Shown here: positions 8,357 to 17,305 of the stretch, in pieces | How positions within the stretch are numbered: position 1 is the first letter of the stretch | Layout: the number at the start of each line of letters is the position of its first letter | NCBI RefSeq assembly: GCF_001483135.1 | Contig: NZ_LNAL01000007.1 | Span: 372,001 to 436,000, forward strand | Length of the DNA stretch: 64,000 nt | Direction of reading: 5' to 3' | Origin: Solirubrum puertoriconensis | GTDB lineage: Bacteria; Bacteroidota; Bacteroidia; Cytophagales; Hymenobacteraceae | Made by a program: the position numbers and the translations under genes | The notes under the pieces: generated by a model | Database searches by the model: none | Told to the model about the DNA's origin: nothing | The model's input: the letters and a program-made list of their open reading frames with translations, nothing else

Positions 8357-8681
8357 AGCCGCTTAAATCGAGACCGGGAATGTTGGGCAGCAGGCCGCTG
8401 GTGCGCTGCTTCATGTGCTCTTTCGACTTCTCATTCACCTCGTCCATCACCTTGTTCACGGCAGCCACCACCAGGTCGGCCACCATGTCCTTATCCTGCG
8501 GCGAGAGCAGTGTTTCGTCGATTTCGAGCTTCAGCAACTGGCGCTTGCCGTTGGCAGTAGCGCGTACCATTCCGCCGCCGGCCTCAGCCGTAGCCGTAAT
8601 GTTCTTCAGCTCCTCCTGGGCTTGTTTTACTTTCTCTTGCAGGTCTTTGAAACGACCCATCATGCCCATCATATCAAACAT
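8346..8681 (-). CDS. YbaB/EbfC family nucleoid-associated protein
   Basis: 111 residues from the ATG at 8681 (MFDMMGMMGRFKDLQ); a TTG at 8714 would add 11. The order is an amphipathic helix, KVKQAQEELKNITATAEAGGG, a beta core (VRATANGKRQLLKLEI) and DMVADLVVAAVNKVMDE, which is the family pattern. Members are dimeric tweezers that bind DNA; in many bacteria the gene sits beside dnaX or recR, but here its partner is a glycosyltransferase gene that overlaps its end. Confidence 0.9.
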   Translation of the reverse strand: MFDMMGMMGRFKDLQEKVKQAQEELKNITATAEAGGGMVRATANGKRQLLKLEIDETLLSPQDKDMVADLVVAAVNKVMDEVNEKSKEHMKQRTSGLLPNIPGLDLSGFGL

Positions 8682-8761
8682 AAGCGAGGTATGTTGTTGG
8701 TTGTTAGTTGACAAAGAATGGCTGTGCTGCTAAGCAATAAACCTAGCGCACACAGCGGCGC

Positions 8762-8769
8762 CAAAAGTA
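8762..8769 (-). promoter_or_regulatory. Candidate -7 element TACTTTTG for ebfC-GT2
   Basis: Matches TAnnTTTG on the minus strand about 80 bp upstream of the EbfC ATG. No -33 TTG at standard spacing. Confidence 0.35.
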
Positions 8770-8804
8770 CGGCTAAGGGCGCAAGTAGCCGCCTGTGAGT
8801 GGCT

Positions 8805-10793
8805 CTACCTGAGTAGCGTAATAGTGCCGTGTTGCACCACGCGTTGGCCGGTTTCGTCGATGGCTTCGAACTGAAACGAAAAAACCTGCGGCGCGGCCAC
8901 CACGCCCCGCACACGACCGTCCCACGTTTGTGTGCGGTCGGTGCCGCGGAACACCACTACGCCGTTGCGGTCGAAGATGGTGAAGTTGAAGGTGCTCAGG
9001 AACCGGCCTTTTACCTCCAGTACATCGTTCAGGCCGTCGGCATTGGGGCTGAAGGCATTGGGCACCACCACCACTACGCGGCGGCTTACGGCGGCTATGT
9101 TGCTGTACACGGTGCGGCCGTTACTGGTAGCGGCCAGGCGGTAGCGCAACACTTGGCGCTCGGTGGGAGGTTGGGTGTCGAGGTAGGCAGTGCCGCTGAC
9201 GGGCTGGTTGCGCAGCTCGCGGTTGTTGGCATCGAGGGTAATGAGGCGGTACGTCCAGCCGGTACCTTGGCCGGATGGCTCCGTCCAGCGCAGGCGCACC
9301 TGGTTGCCATCGGCATCGGCGGCTTGGGCACCTAGGGTAGGAGGGCACGCCGCGGGGCCTTCGGCTGAGGTAGTGCCGCACTCATCAATCAGCACGCCGG
9401 TATAGCACGGAATACGCTCGGGCGAAGCCGCGCCGGGCTGATCGGTAACGGGCAGTTGCTGGGCAGGCGGCAACAACTGAGGCGCAGCACTGCCCACAAA
9501 GCGGCGCAGCTGCAATCGGCTGCCGGTACCTAGGGCCGGCCCGAGCGTGGTTACCTCCACGGTATTATCAAGCGCGATGGACACCGAAAGCTGCGGCGGT
9601 GCGGCCGCTTGGCCCACGCTGGTTTGCACCGTGCGCGTATCCGAGAGCGAGGTGCCGTTGGCGGTGCGCGCCGTAATTTGGTAGCGGTACGTTTGGCCGC
9701 AGGTTACGGCCGCATCGGTATAAGCCGTAGTGGTAGCGGGCACGGTGGTCAGCACCTGCCCGTTGCGGCTGATTTGATAATCGGTAACGTTGCTGCCGGG
9801 CGGCTGCACCCAACTCAGCTGGTTTTGCCCATTGGCCGACGTAGCCGCAAGGCTAACCGGGCAAAGCTGCGCCGAGGGCAACGATAAGCTGCCGCAGGCA
9901 TCGGTAAGGCGTAAGCGGTAGCAGCTACCTAGGGCACCGTTGGCCAGCGAAAAGGTGGTGCTACCGGTCGGTAAGGTGGTTATGCTGCTGCCATCTTGCT
10001 CGAGCACGTAGCGGTACTCAGGCTGCAACGCGGCAAAGCCAAACTCCAGCGTGGCGCCTTGCACGACCAAGCGCTGCAACACCGGGCTTTGGGGCGCCGC
10101 CTGCACGGGGTAGGGCTTGGTTGTGGCACCTTCGCAAATGCGGGCGTCGCGGTAGTTGCCAAATACCGTAATGGTAGTGGCGCCGGGCGTAGCTGCGTAC
10201 ACCGCGGTGGGTTGCGTAACCGGCTGGCGCGGGCCACTGCCTACTTGCACCTCGTACTGCACGTTGGCTTGAGGCTGCAGTACAGTGATTTGCACCTGCG
10301 TACGAGCCGTACCGCAGTACGCAAACGTAAAATCGGGCTGCGGGCGGGCGCGCACCTCAAACCGCCGTGAAAACAGCTGGCCCGTGCCCGTAGGGTAGCC
10401 CGGGCCGCCGGGGTTGGGCGTGTTCTGCTGAATAATGAGCGTGCCCGGCGTGTTGGGCACAGTGCGGGTGGTTAAGGTATCGAGGTTGGTGTTGGTCGTC
10501 GAAAAGCAATCGAAGATGTACCGGATGTTTTGCCGCGGGTAGTTTTGGCCGCTGCAGTCGCGCAGCCGGATGCGCGAGCCGGCGCAGAGCACCGTAACGG
10601 GCTGACCGGGCACATCGAGCAGTTGGCCGGTGGCATCGTCGTACACCCGAAAGCAAGCGGTGGGACCAAAGGCGTCGTTGGAGCACACTTGCGCCAGTGC
10701 CGAGCCTAAGTTCAGCACCAGCAACAAGCCCAACAGCGTGCAACGCAGCATCATGCTCGCCCCAACGCCCAAACGCCCGTTTTCATATTTCAT
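8805..10793 (-). CDS. Secreted protein with type B T9SS sorting domain
   Basis: About 662 residues. A signal peptide (MMLRCTLLGLLLVLNLGSALAQ) follows a short lead if the ATG at 10793 is used; the ATG at 10754 would give the signal peptide directly. The middle holds fibronectin-III-like repeats (for example SWVQPPGSNVTDYQISRNGQ and RLRWTEPSGQGTGWTYRL). The last ~90 residues are the gliding-motility-associated C-terminal domain with PNAFSPNADGLND, used by the type IX system to export and anchor cargo such as SprB-type adhesins. The gene starts 35 bp after hutH and may be read through from it. No enzymatic domain is seen; an adhesive or structural role is likely. Confidence 0.88.
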   Translation of the reverse strand: MKYENGRLGVGASMMLRCTLLGLLLVLNLGSALAQVCSNDAFGPTACFRVYDDATGQLLDVPGQPVTVLCAGSRIRLRDCSGQNYPRQNIRYIFDCFSTTNTNLDTLTTRTVPNTPGTLIIQQNTPNPGGPGYPTGTGQLFSRRFEVRARPQPDFTFAYCGTARTQVQITVLQPQANVQYEVQVGSGPRQPVTQPTAVYAATPGATTITVFGNYRDARICEGATTKPYPVQAAPQSPVLQRLVVQGATLEFGFAALQPEYRYVLEQDGSSITTLPTGSTTFSLANGALGSCYRLRLTDACGSLSLPSAQLCPVSLAATSANGQNQLSWVQPPGSNVTDYQISRNGQVLTTVPATTTAYTDAAVTCGQTYRYQITARTANGTSLSDTRTVQTSVGQAAAPPQLSVSIALDNTVEVTTLGPALGTGSRLQLRRFVGSAAPQLLPPAQQLPVTDQPGAASPERIPCYTGVLIDECGTTSAEGPAACPPTLGAQAADADGNQVRLRWTEPSGQGTGWTYRLITLDANNRELRNQPVSGTAYLDTQPPTERQVLRYRLAATSNGRTVYSNIAAVSRRVVVVVPNAFSPNADGLNDVLEVKGRFLSTFNFTIFDRNGVVVFRGTDRTQTWDGRVRGVVAAPQVFSFQFEAIDETGQRVVQHGTITLLR

Positions 10794-10827
10794 TTGCGCA
10801 AAATAACGCCAAGGTGCGCGCCGTGGC

Positions 10828-12324
10828 TTAGGCCCACTGGTAGGTACGTACAAACTCGGCCGCTTTGTGTAGCGACGGATACAATACGCGGTCGGTTGCC
10901 ACAAAGCGAACTTGCTCCTGAAACGCTTCTACCACTTGCTCGAGGGCAGCCGAGCTGCGCGCCGGCCGGCGGAACTGCAGGGCTTGCACGGCATTTAGTA
11001 ATTCAATGCCAAGCACCTGCTCGGTGTTCTCGAGCACGCGCAGGGCTTTGGTGGCGGCGTTGGAGCCCATGCTCACGTGGTCTTCCTGGCCGTTGCTGCT
11101 CACAATGCTATCCACCGAAGCGGGCGTGCACAGCTGCTTGCTTTGGCTGACGATGCTGGCAGCCGTGTACTGCGGAATCATCAGGCCGGAGTTCAAGCCG
11201 GGCTCGGCCACCAGGAAGGGCGGCAAATCGCGCTGCCCGCTGATGAGCTGATAGGTGCGCCGCTCCGAAATCGAGCCTAGTTCGGCCACGGCAATGGCCA
11301 AGTAATCGAGGGCTAAGGCCAGCGGCTGGCCATGGAAGTTACCGCCCGACAGAATGGCGTCGCTCTCGGGGAAGATGTTGGGGTTATCGGTAACGGCGTT
11401 GCACTCGGTTTCGACCACTTGGCTTACGTGCTGCACCGCATCGCGCGAGGCGCCGTGCACCTGCGGCATGCAGCGGAAGGAATAGGGGTCTTGCACAGCG
11501 GTTTTGGGGCGCACTTGTAGCTCGCTGCCGTGCAGCAATTCCCGAATGTGCCGCGCCGCAGCCACTTGCCCTGCGTGTGGCCGAATGCGGTGCAGGCGCT
11601 CATCAAACGGATCGGGGCGGCCATCAAACGCCTCCAGCGAAATAGCCCCGATTACATCGGCGGCGTGCAGCAAGCGGCGGGCGCGCAAGGTGGTGTGCAC
11701 GGCGTAGGCCAGCATAAACTGAGTGCCGTTCAGCAGAGCCAAGCCCTCTTTGGCTTGCAACGCAATGGGCTGCCAGCTGAACAAATGCATGGCATCGGCT
11801 GCGGCCAGGCGGTACCCCTCAAACAGCACTTCGCCGAGGCCAATCAGGGGCAAGCACAGGTGGGCGAGGGGGGCTAAGTCGCCGCTGGCACCTAGGGAGC
11901 CTTGCTGATACACCACCGGCACAATGCCACGGTTGTAGAAATCGAGCAGGCGCTGCACGGTGGCCACTTGCACGCCGCTGTGCCCGTAGCTGAGGCTTTG
12001 GGCTTTCAGCAGCAGCATCAGGCGCACCAACTCGGCGGGCACTTCGGCGCCGGTGCCGCACGCGTGCGACATCATCAGGTTTTGCTGCAGCTGACTGCGG
12101 TCGGCGGGCGAAATGCTGGTGTTGCAGAGCGCCCCAAACCCCGTGTTGATGCCGTACACCGGCGCATCGGATTGCGCCAAACGCTGGTGCAGGTAGCGGT
12201 GGCAATGCTCGATGCGTTGGCGGGCGTCGTCGCTGAGCGCAACGGTATGCTTTTGCTGAATTACCTGTTCGAGGGTGTTGAGGTCGAGGTAAGTAGCCGG
12301 GTTGAGATGAAACGTGTCGGGCAT
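10828..12324 (-). CDS. hutH: Histidine ammonia-lyase
   Basis: 498 residues, full length. It converts histidine to trans-urocanate and ammonia. The Ala146-Ser147-Gly148 triad in GSLGASGDLAPLAHL cyclises into the MIO electrophile, and YGINTGFG (residues 57-64) supplies the catalytic tyrosine. The conserved QDPYSFRCMPQVHG segment is also present. Other hut genes (hutU, hutI, hutG) are not adjacent. Tyrosine or phenylalanine ammonia-lyases share this fold; the overall match favours histidine. The 500-bp upstream gap holds a repeat element. Confidence 0.93.
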   Translation of the reverse strand: MPDTFHLNPATYLDLNTLEQVIQQKHTVALSDDARQRIEHCHRYLHQRLAQSDAPVYGINTGFGALCNTSISPADRSQLQQNLMMSHACGTGAEVPAELVRLMLLLKAQSLSYGHSGVQVATVQRLLDFYNRGIVPVVYQQGSLGASGDLAPLAHLCLPLIGLGEVLFEGYRLAAADAMHLFSWQPIALQAKEGLALLNGTQFMLAYAVHTTLRARRLLHAADVIGAISLEAFDGRPDPFDERLHRIRPHAGQVAAARHIRELLHGSELQVRPKTAVQDPYSFRCMPQVHGASRDAVQHVSQVVETECNAVTDNPNIFPESDAILSGGNFHGQPLALALDYLAIAVAELGSISERRTYQLISGQRDLPPFLVAEPGLNSGLMIPQYTAASIVSQSKQLCTPASVDSIVSSNGQEDHVSMGSNAATKALRVLENTEQVLGIELLNAVQALQFRRPARSSAALEQVVEAFQEQVRFVATDRVLYPSLHKAAEFVRTYQWA

Positions 12325-12454
12325 GGGTGGGTAAAGCCTAGCTAGTGGGTGGAGCTAGCAAAGCCGGAAGCTACTTGTTTGCCCGAAAATTGCCACCTTT
12401 CGGGGGCTGAGAAGTTTGTTGAATGACTAGCAGGAGCAGGACCGGTTCTACCTT

Positions 12455-12744
12455 TCTGTCATCCTTCATCTGGCGTACGCACAGCGAAGAACCTAATCAC
12501 GCCTGGGCTTCATGCTGAGCCCCGTCGAAGCATCTCTACCGCTTCTCCCAGAACGTCATGTCGAGCTTGGCGAGACATCTCGCGTGCTGACGTAGGATAT
12601 TATAATACTATCCAGCGAGATGCTTCGGCTACCGCCTCTGCATGACGAGCTAGGGCAGCGCCAGCCGAAGCGGTAGTGGTACTTCGACAAGTTCAGTATG
12701 ACGGCCTCACCTGATTAGGTCCTTAGGCTAAGGCCTCTGACAGA
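12455..12744. repeat. Composite nested inverted-repeat element, copy A
   Basis: Fills most of the 12325-12831 gap. It has three nested layers of inverted repeats. The outermost is TCTGTCA...CCTAATCA at both ends. The middle is GTCGAAG...CTACCGCTTC, imperfect on the two sides. The core at about 12551-12647 runs from GAACGTCATGTCGAGCT to CTCTGCATGACG. The core is clearly homologous, in opposite orientation, to the centre of the element at 14377-14624. No ORF of note lies inside. It looks like a REP/MITE-type dispersed repeat. Confidence 0.8.
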
Positions 12745-12769
12745 AACGCAATGAGCAAACCCTAGGTAC

Positions 12770-12808
12770 CAAAAGCACAACTGCCCGCCGAGGGCTCGGC
12801 GGGCAGTT
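12770..12808 (-). terminator. Terminator of hisS
   Basis: Perfect 14-bp arms (AACTGCCCGCCGAG and complement) 24 bp after the hisS stop, followed on the minus strand by GTGCTTTTGG. Confidence 0.85.
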
Positions 12809-12831
12809 GATAAAAGCAGTTCGGCAAAAGA

Positions 12832-14244
12832 TTAGCGTTGCTCAGCACTGAGTTCCAACAGCCGGCTGATTACCTCGCCAGATGGCAGAGTAACTTCGGT
12901 GCCGGCGCGCATGTCGCGGAGCTTTACCAAGCCAGCGGCGCGCTCATCGGGGCCGGCCAGCAGCATGTATCGAATACCGCGCTTGTCGGCGTACTCAAAC
13001 TGTTTTTTCAGCTTCGATACCTCGGGGTAAAGCTCGGCGGCCAAGCCGGCGTTGCGCATTTGGCGCAGCAGCGGCAGTACGGTGGCGCGGCCCTCTTGGT
13101 CGAAGTTGGCAATAAGGCACAGGGGCGCCGAAACGGCACCTTCAGGGAACAGTTGCAACTCTTCAAGCACGTCGTAAATGCGGTCGACGCCGAAGGAGAA
13201 GCCTACGCCCGAGAGGCCCGGCATGCCAAAGGCGCCGGTGAGGTTATCGTAGCGGCCGCCGCCCGAAATGCTACCCATCTGCACGTTGTTCACCTTCACC
13301 TCGAAGATGCAACCGGTGTAGTAGCTCAGGCCGCGGGCCAGCGTCACGTCGAAATCGAGGCGTTGGAAGTTCTCGAAGCCAAAATCCTGCAGGTAGCCCT
13401 GCACCTGCTCTAGGTCGGTGAGGCCTTTGGCGGGGCCAGCAGTGGCATCGGCCAACACGCCATCGGCGCCGAAGGCGGTGCGCAGTTGGGTGAGCTTCTC
13501 CTCGAACGAGCCGTCCACTTCGAGGTAGTTAAATACCTTTTCGATGGCTTCGTCGGTGAAGCCGCGCTGGCGCAGCTCGTTGCTTACGCCCTCCACGCCA
13601 ATCTTGTCGAGCTTATCGATAGCCACGAACAAATCCGGCTCGGAGCCCACGCCACCTAGGGCTTGGTAAATGCCGGAGAGCACCCCGCGGTGGTTGATTT
13701 TGATGGTGAAGTCCGTCAGACCTAGGGTCGACAGCACCTCGTCGATCATCAGCACAATCTCGGCTTCGCAGAGCAGCGAGGTTGTGCCCACCACGTCGGC
13801 ATCGCACTGCACAAACTCGCGGTAGCGGCCGCGCTGCGGGCGGTCGGCGCGCCACACCGGCTGAATCTGGTAACGCTTGAAAGGCAGTGTGAGCAGGTTT
13901 CGGTTCATCACTACGTAGCGCGCGAAGGGCACCGTGAGGTCGTAGCGCAAGCCTTTCTCGGCTACTTTGGGCAGCACCTTTTTGGCGCCGGCGGCCAAAT
14001 CCTCAGCCGTAACATCCTTAGCGAAGTCGCCCGAGTTCAGAATTTTGAACAGCAGCTGGTCGCCCTCTTCGCCGTACTTACCCGTCAGCACCGACAGGTT
14101 TTCCATGGTGGGCGTTTCGAGGGGCGCGTAGCCAAACTTTTCAAACACGCGGCGGATGGTGCCGAAGATATAGTTGCGCCGGGCTACCTGCTGAGGACCA
14201 AAGTCGCGGGTACCGCGGGGAATGCTGGGTTTCTGAGCGCTCAT
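12832..14244 (-). CDS. hisS: Histidyl-tRNA synthetase
   Basis: 470 residues, normal for a class II HisRS. It charges tRNA-His in the cytoplasm. The N-terminus KPSIPRGTRDF is family-specific. Motif 2 lies in YQIQPVWRADRPQRGRYREF, the histidine-recognition segment is LARGLSYYTG, and motif 3 lies near SGVGFSFGVDRIYDVL. The C-terminal anticodon-binding domain includes AELYPEVSKLKKQFEYA. The ATG at 14244 (MSAQKPS) is chosen; the open frame upstream to 14340 runs into a hairpin and is not HisRS-like. Its neighbour downstream, hutH, also uses histidine, but the repeat-filled gap argues against an operon. Confidence 0.96.
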   Translation of the reverse strand: MSAQKPSIPRGTRDFGPQQVARRNYIFGTIRRVFEKFGYAPLETPTMENLSVLTGKYGEEGDQLLFKILNSGDFAKDVTAEDLAAGAKKVLPKVAEKGLRYDLTVPFARYVVMNRNLLTLPFKRYQIQPVWRADRPQRGRYREFVQCDADVVGTTSLLCEAEIVLMIDEVLSTLGLTDFTIKINHRGVLSGIYQALGGVGSEPDLFVAIDKLDKIGVEGVSNELRQRGFTDEAIEKVFNYLEVDGSFEEKLTQLRTAFGADGVLADATAGPAKGLTDLEQVQGYLQDFGFENFQRLDFDVTLARGLSYYTGCIFEVKVNNVQMGSISGGGRYDNLTGAFGMPGLSGVGFSFGVDRIYDVLEELQLFPEGAVSAPLCLIANFDQEGRATVLPLLRQMRNAGLAAELYPEVSKLKKQFEYADKRGIRYMLLAGPDERAAGLVKLRDMRAGTEVTLPSGEVISRLLELSAEQR

Positions 14245-14322
14245 TCGAGAGGTGAATGCGGAAATGTGGCCGCGAAGGTACTGCCTAGGTCGGAGAGGGC
14301 CGAGTTTGATGTCCGAAAAGAC

Positions 14323-14356
14323 AAGAGGCCGGCTCTGCAAGCAGAACCGGCCTCTT
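14323..14356 (-). terminator. Hairpin upstream of hisS
   Basis: Arms AAGAGGCCGG-TCTGC / GCAGA-CCGGCCTCTT with one mismatch. It probably ends transcripts from the barrel gene at 14635, beyond the repeat element. Confidence 0.6.
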
Positions 14357-14376
14357 CAATTATTAGCTATTCTTCG

Positions 14377-14624
14377 AACGTCATGTTTAGTCTGCCGAAC
14401 CGAAGGAAGGCGTTAGCCAAGCATCTCTACGGCAAAGGCAGTTGCTTCCTGGGTCGTCATGCAGAGCAAAGCGAAGCATCTCGCCGGATAGTAATTACTA
14501 CCGAAAGTCAGCAAGCGAGATGTCTCGCCTGCAGCTCGACATGACGTTCAGTTTGGTCTGCGACGAAGCGGTGGAGATGCTTGGCTAACGCCTTCCTTCG
14601 GTTCGGCAGACTAAACATGACGTT
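14377..14624. repeat. Composite inverted-repeat element, copy B
   Basis: Two perfect 51-bp arms, 14377-14427 and 14574-14624, form an inverted repeat (left arm begins AACGTCATGTTTAGTCTGCC). They enclose a core at about 14453-14549 that matches the core of copy A in reverse orientation, sharing CATGTCGAGCT, GCGAGACATCTCGC, ACTATCC-GCGAGATGCTTCG and CTCTGCATGACG. There are no coding features. The arms are identical, so this copy is likely younger, or its arms are kept identical by conversion or selection for pairing. Confidence 0.88.
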
Positions 14625-14634
14625 CATTTTGGGT

Positions 14635-17181
14635 TTAACCGCCGAAATCGCCGCCGCCTAGGTTATCATCCTGCTGCGGCTGCTGTTGTTGCTCGCCACG
14701 GCCACGACCACGGCCGCGCTGCGGGCCACCCTCGCCGGGCGCTTGGCCGAAACGGTAGGTAAAGCCGATGAAGCCCACGCGGGTTTCGCGCTTGAACTGG
14801 TTTTCGCTGCTGAAGTTGGGGCCGCGGAACTTGATGTTAAACTCCTGGGTGTTAAACAAGTCCGATACGCGCAGCGTGATGGCGCCGCGGTCTTTCAGCA
14901 CGCTGTACTTAGCGCCGAGCTCGGTGGAGAAAATCTGGCCGAACGAGCCCTGCGTGGTAACGGTGCGCGAGCGGTAGAACGCCGACACCTGCAAATCGAG
15001 TGATTTGATGGGGGTGAATACCGAGTTCAGGCGGCCGGTGTAGGCGAAGTTCTTGTTGTCGAGCTCGGTGCCGGTACTGGCCGCAATTACGTTGCGGAAA
15101 GCCGAGCCGTTGAGCGACACGCGCCACCACTTAGCCAAAGGCTGCGCAAGCGAAGCCTCTACGCCGTAGGAGCGGCTGTTTGAGATGTTTTGCGGGCGCG
15201 TGGTGGTGATGCCCGTTTCGGCGTCGAGCTCGCGCAGGCGCTGCACCACGCCCGTGGAGTAGCGGTAGAACGCCGTGCCCGTAAGGCTGGTGCGGCCCTT
15301 AAACCACTGGTAACCCAGCTCCGAAGCGTTGATGTACTCGGGCAGCAAGTAGGGGTTGCCTTGCTGGTAGTTCAGCGGGTCGGAGTAATCAATGAAGGGG
15401 TTAAGGCTGTTGACATCGGGGCGGTTGAGGCGGCGCGAGTAGCTGGCCTGTACCCGCTGCGAGGGCGAAACGTCGTATGCCAACGTGAGCGAAGGAAACA
15501 GCCCTAGGTAACTGCGGCGGAACTGGGCCGGGAACGGCTGGCCACCGGGCGCGGGTGCCGTATTGTACTGACGGCCTTCGGCGTTGGTTTGCTCGGCGCG
15601 CAGGCCGGCCTGGTAGTTCAGCTTGCCGCGCACGTTTTGGTACGTGAGGTAAGCCGCCTGGATGTATTCGTCGTACTTAAAGCGGTTGGAGCGGCTGGGG
15701 TCGAAGGTGAGCGGCAGCACATCCGATAGGCCCAGCAAGAACTGAAAATCGGCATCGGTGCGGCGCATGGTGCTCTTCAGGCCAGCATCGAGGCGGCCTT
15801 TTTCACCTAGGGGGTGCACGTAGTCGATCTGGACTGAGCCTTGGTCGAGGCGGTTGTCGCTGCTCTGCTGCTGCAGCTGCGGCTGCGCGGGCAGGCGGCG
15901 GACTTGCAGCGAGTCGAGGCGCGAATCGGTGGTGTTTTCGCTGCGGATGGGCGTAAACACGGCCATGGCCGTCAGCTCGCGGCGCTTTTGACCGGCCCAG
16001 GTACGGCGGTAGTCCAAAGTAAAGTCGGTAGAGCGGCTGCGGCCATCCGATTCGTTGCGGCGAATAAACGAGCCGCGGTCGGCGCCGGTGGGGGCGTAGG
16101 TGCGGTTGGCGTTCAGGGTTTCAAACGACTCTGAGGTGTTCAGGCGCGGCTGCACCGACAGCGTAATAGTTTGCTGCGGCGTAATGGTGTAATCGAACCC
16201 AAAGCGGCCGCTGTGCGAAATGCCGGTACGGTCGCCGCGGCCGCGCTGCGTGAGCAGAATGGTGGAGTCGCCTTCGAGGCGGCCCCGCAGCAGGCTTACC
16301 TGATCGAGGTTGCGGCGCGTGAAACGGTTGTCGTAGCGGGCGTCGTAGTTGCCGAAGAAGTTGAACTTGCCTTGGCGCAGGTTCAGGGCCACCGAGCCGT
16401 TGTACTTGTCGCGGGTGCCGGCGTTCAGCGTAACAGAGCCGTTGAGGCCGTTGCGCTGCTCTTTTTTCAGCACAATGTTCAGGATACCACCCGAGCCTTC
16501 GGCATCGTAGCGAGCCGAGGGGTTCGTTACGATTTCTACGCTCTCAATTTGCGAGGCTGGAATCTGATCGAGGTTGACGGCGCGGCCGCCACCAGCAGCG
16601 CCGGTGGGTTTGCCGTCGATGTAGATGGTTACGTTTTGCGAGCCGCGCAGCGACACCGAGCCGTTCTGGTCCACGTTTACCGAGGGCACGTTCTGCAGCA
16701 CGTCCACGGCGGTGCCGCCCACGGTGCTCAGGTCCTTCGATACGTTGATGACCTTCTTGTCGAGGTTGTCCTGCACAATGGCCCGTTCGCCCGTTACGGT
16801 TACGCCCTTCAGCTGCTGCGTGGTGGAGCGCAGGCGCAACTGACCTAGGGCCAACGAAGCCTGCTCGGCCGACAGCGTAATGGGCCGGCGGGCTGGGCGG
16901 TAGCCCAACTGCGTTACGCGCAGCGAGTAATTGCCAAACGGTACGCCCTCGATTTTGAACGCGCCGTTGTCGGCTGTTTGGGCACCCGTCACCAGGGTCG
17001 AGTCCTGGGCCCGAAGCAGCACCACGTTGGCGAAAGGCACCGGCTGGCCGTTGGAGCCATCGAGCAAAGTGCCCGTTACCGAGCCGGTGGTTTGAGCCCA
17101 CACGCTCAGCGGCAACAGCAATAAAATGACGAGCAACAGCCTAGGCAGCTGTTGCGAAGAAGAAGTAAAAGCTGAACTCAT
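14635..17181 (-). CDS. TonB-dependent-receptor-like outer-membrane barrel, paralogue 1
   Basis: 848 residues. Order: signal peptide to about residue 29 (LLLVILLLLPLSVWAQ), carboxypeptidase-regulatory-like beta-sandwich (SVTGTLLDGSNGQPVPFANV), plug domain (KGVTVTGERAIVQDNLDKK; LRGSQNVTIYIDGKP), then a long beta-barrel. Such proteins move ligands across the outer membrane, often with TonB, but the ligand here is unknown and no SusD partner is adjacent. The C-terminus does not end in the usual aromatic residue but in a Gly/Arg/Gln-rich tail closing with GGGDFGG. It is a paralogue of 19000-21474. Confidence 0.9.
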   Translation of the reverse strand: MSSAFTSSSQQLPRLLLVILLLLPLSVWAQTTGSVTGTLLDGSNGQPVPFANVVLLRAQDSTLVTGAQTADNGAFKIEGVPFGNYSLRVTQLGYRPARRPITLSAEQASLALGQLRLRSTTQQLKGVTVTGERAIVQDNLDKKVINVSKDLSTVGGTAVDVLQNVPSVNVDQNGSVSLRGSQNVTIYIDGKPTGAAGGGRAVNLDQIPASQIESVEIVTNPSARYDAEGSGGILNIVLKKEQRNGLNGSVTLNAGTRDKYNGSVALNLRQGKFNFFGNYDARYDNRFTRRNLDQVSLLRGRLEGDSTILLTQRGRGDRTGISHSGRFGFDYTITPQQTITLSVQPRLNTSESFETLNANRTYAPTGADRGSFIRRNESDGRSRSTDFTLDYRRTWAGQKRRELTAMAVFTPIRSENTTDSRLDSLQVRRLPAQPQLQQQSSDNRLDQGSVQIDYVHPLGEKGRLDAGLKSTMRRTDADFQFLLGLSDVLPLTFDPSRSNRFKYDEYIQAAYLTYQNVRGKLNYQAGLRAEQTNAEGRQYNTAPAPGGQPFPAQFRRSYLGLFPSLTLAYDVSPSQRVQASYSRRLNRPDVNSLNPFIDYSDPLNYQQGNPYLLPEYINASELGYQWFKGRTSLTGTAFYRYSTGVVQRLRELDAETGITTTRPQNISNSRSYGVEASLAQPLAKWWRVSLNGSAFRNVIAASTGTELDNKNFAYTGRLNSVFTPIKSLDLQVSAFYRSRTVTTQGSFGQIFSTELGAKYSVLKDRGAITLRVSDLFNTQEFNIKFRGPNFSSENQFKRETRVGFIGFTYRFGQAPGEGGPQRGRGRGRGEQQQQPQQDDNLGGGDFGG

Positions 17182-17305
17182 TGAAAGTGAATTGACAACG
17201 CACGGCTCAACAACTCACCACAGCCCGGCAGGTTTAAAATATCTGCTCTGTCGCTGCGGCGAAAAACCGAGCAAAGACCCGGCCGCGCCCGAGGTGTTGC
17301 ACGCG

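Noticed and set aside
12455-14624. The two repeat elements as ends of a composite transposon around hisS
   Set aside because: hisS is an essential core gene and no transposase lies between or beside the elements; no target duplication was recognised.
16171-16848. 225-residue plus-strand ORF over barrel paralogue 1
   Set aside because: Shadow of the plug and barrel region; Ala/Val/Arg-rich without domain.
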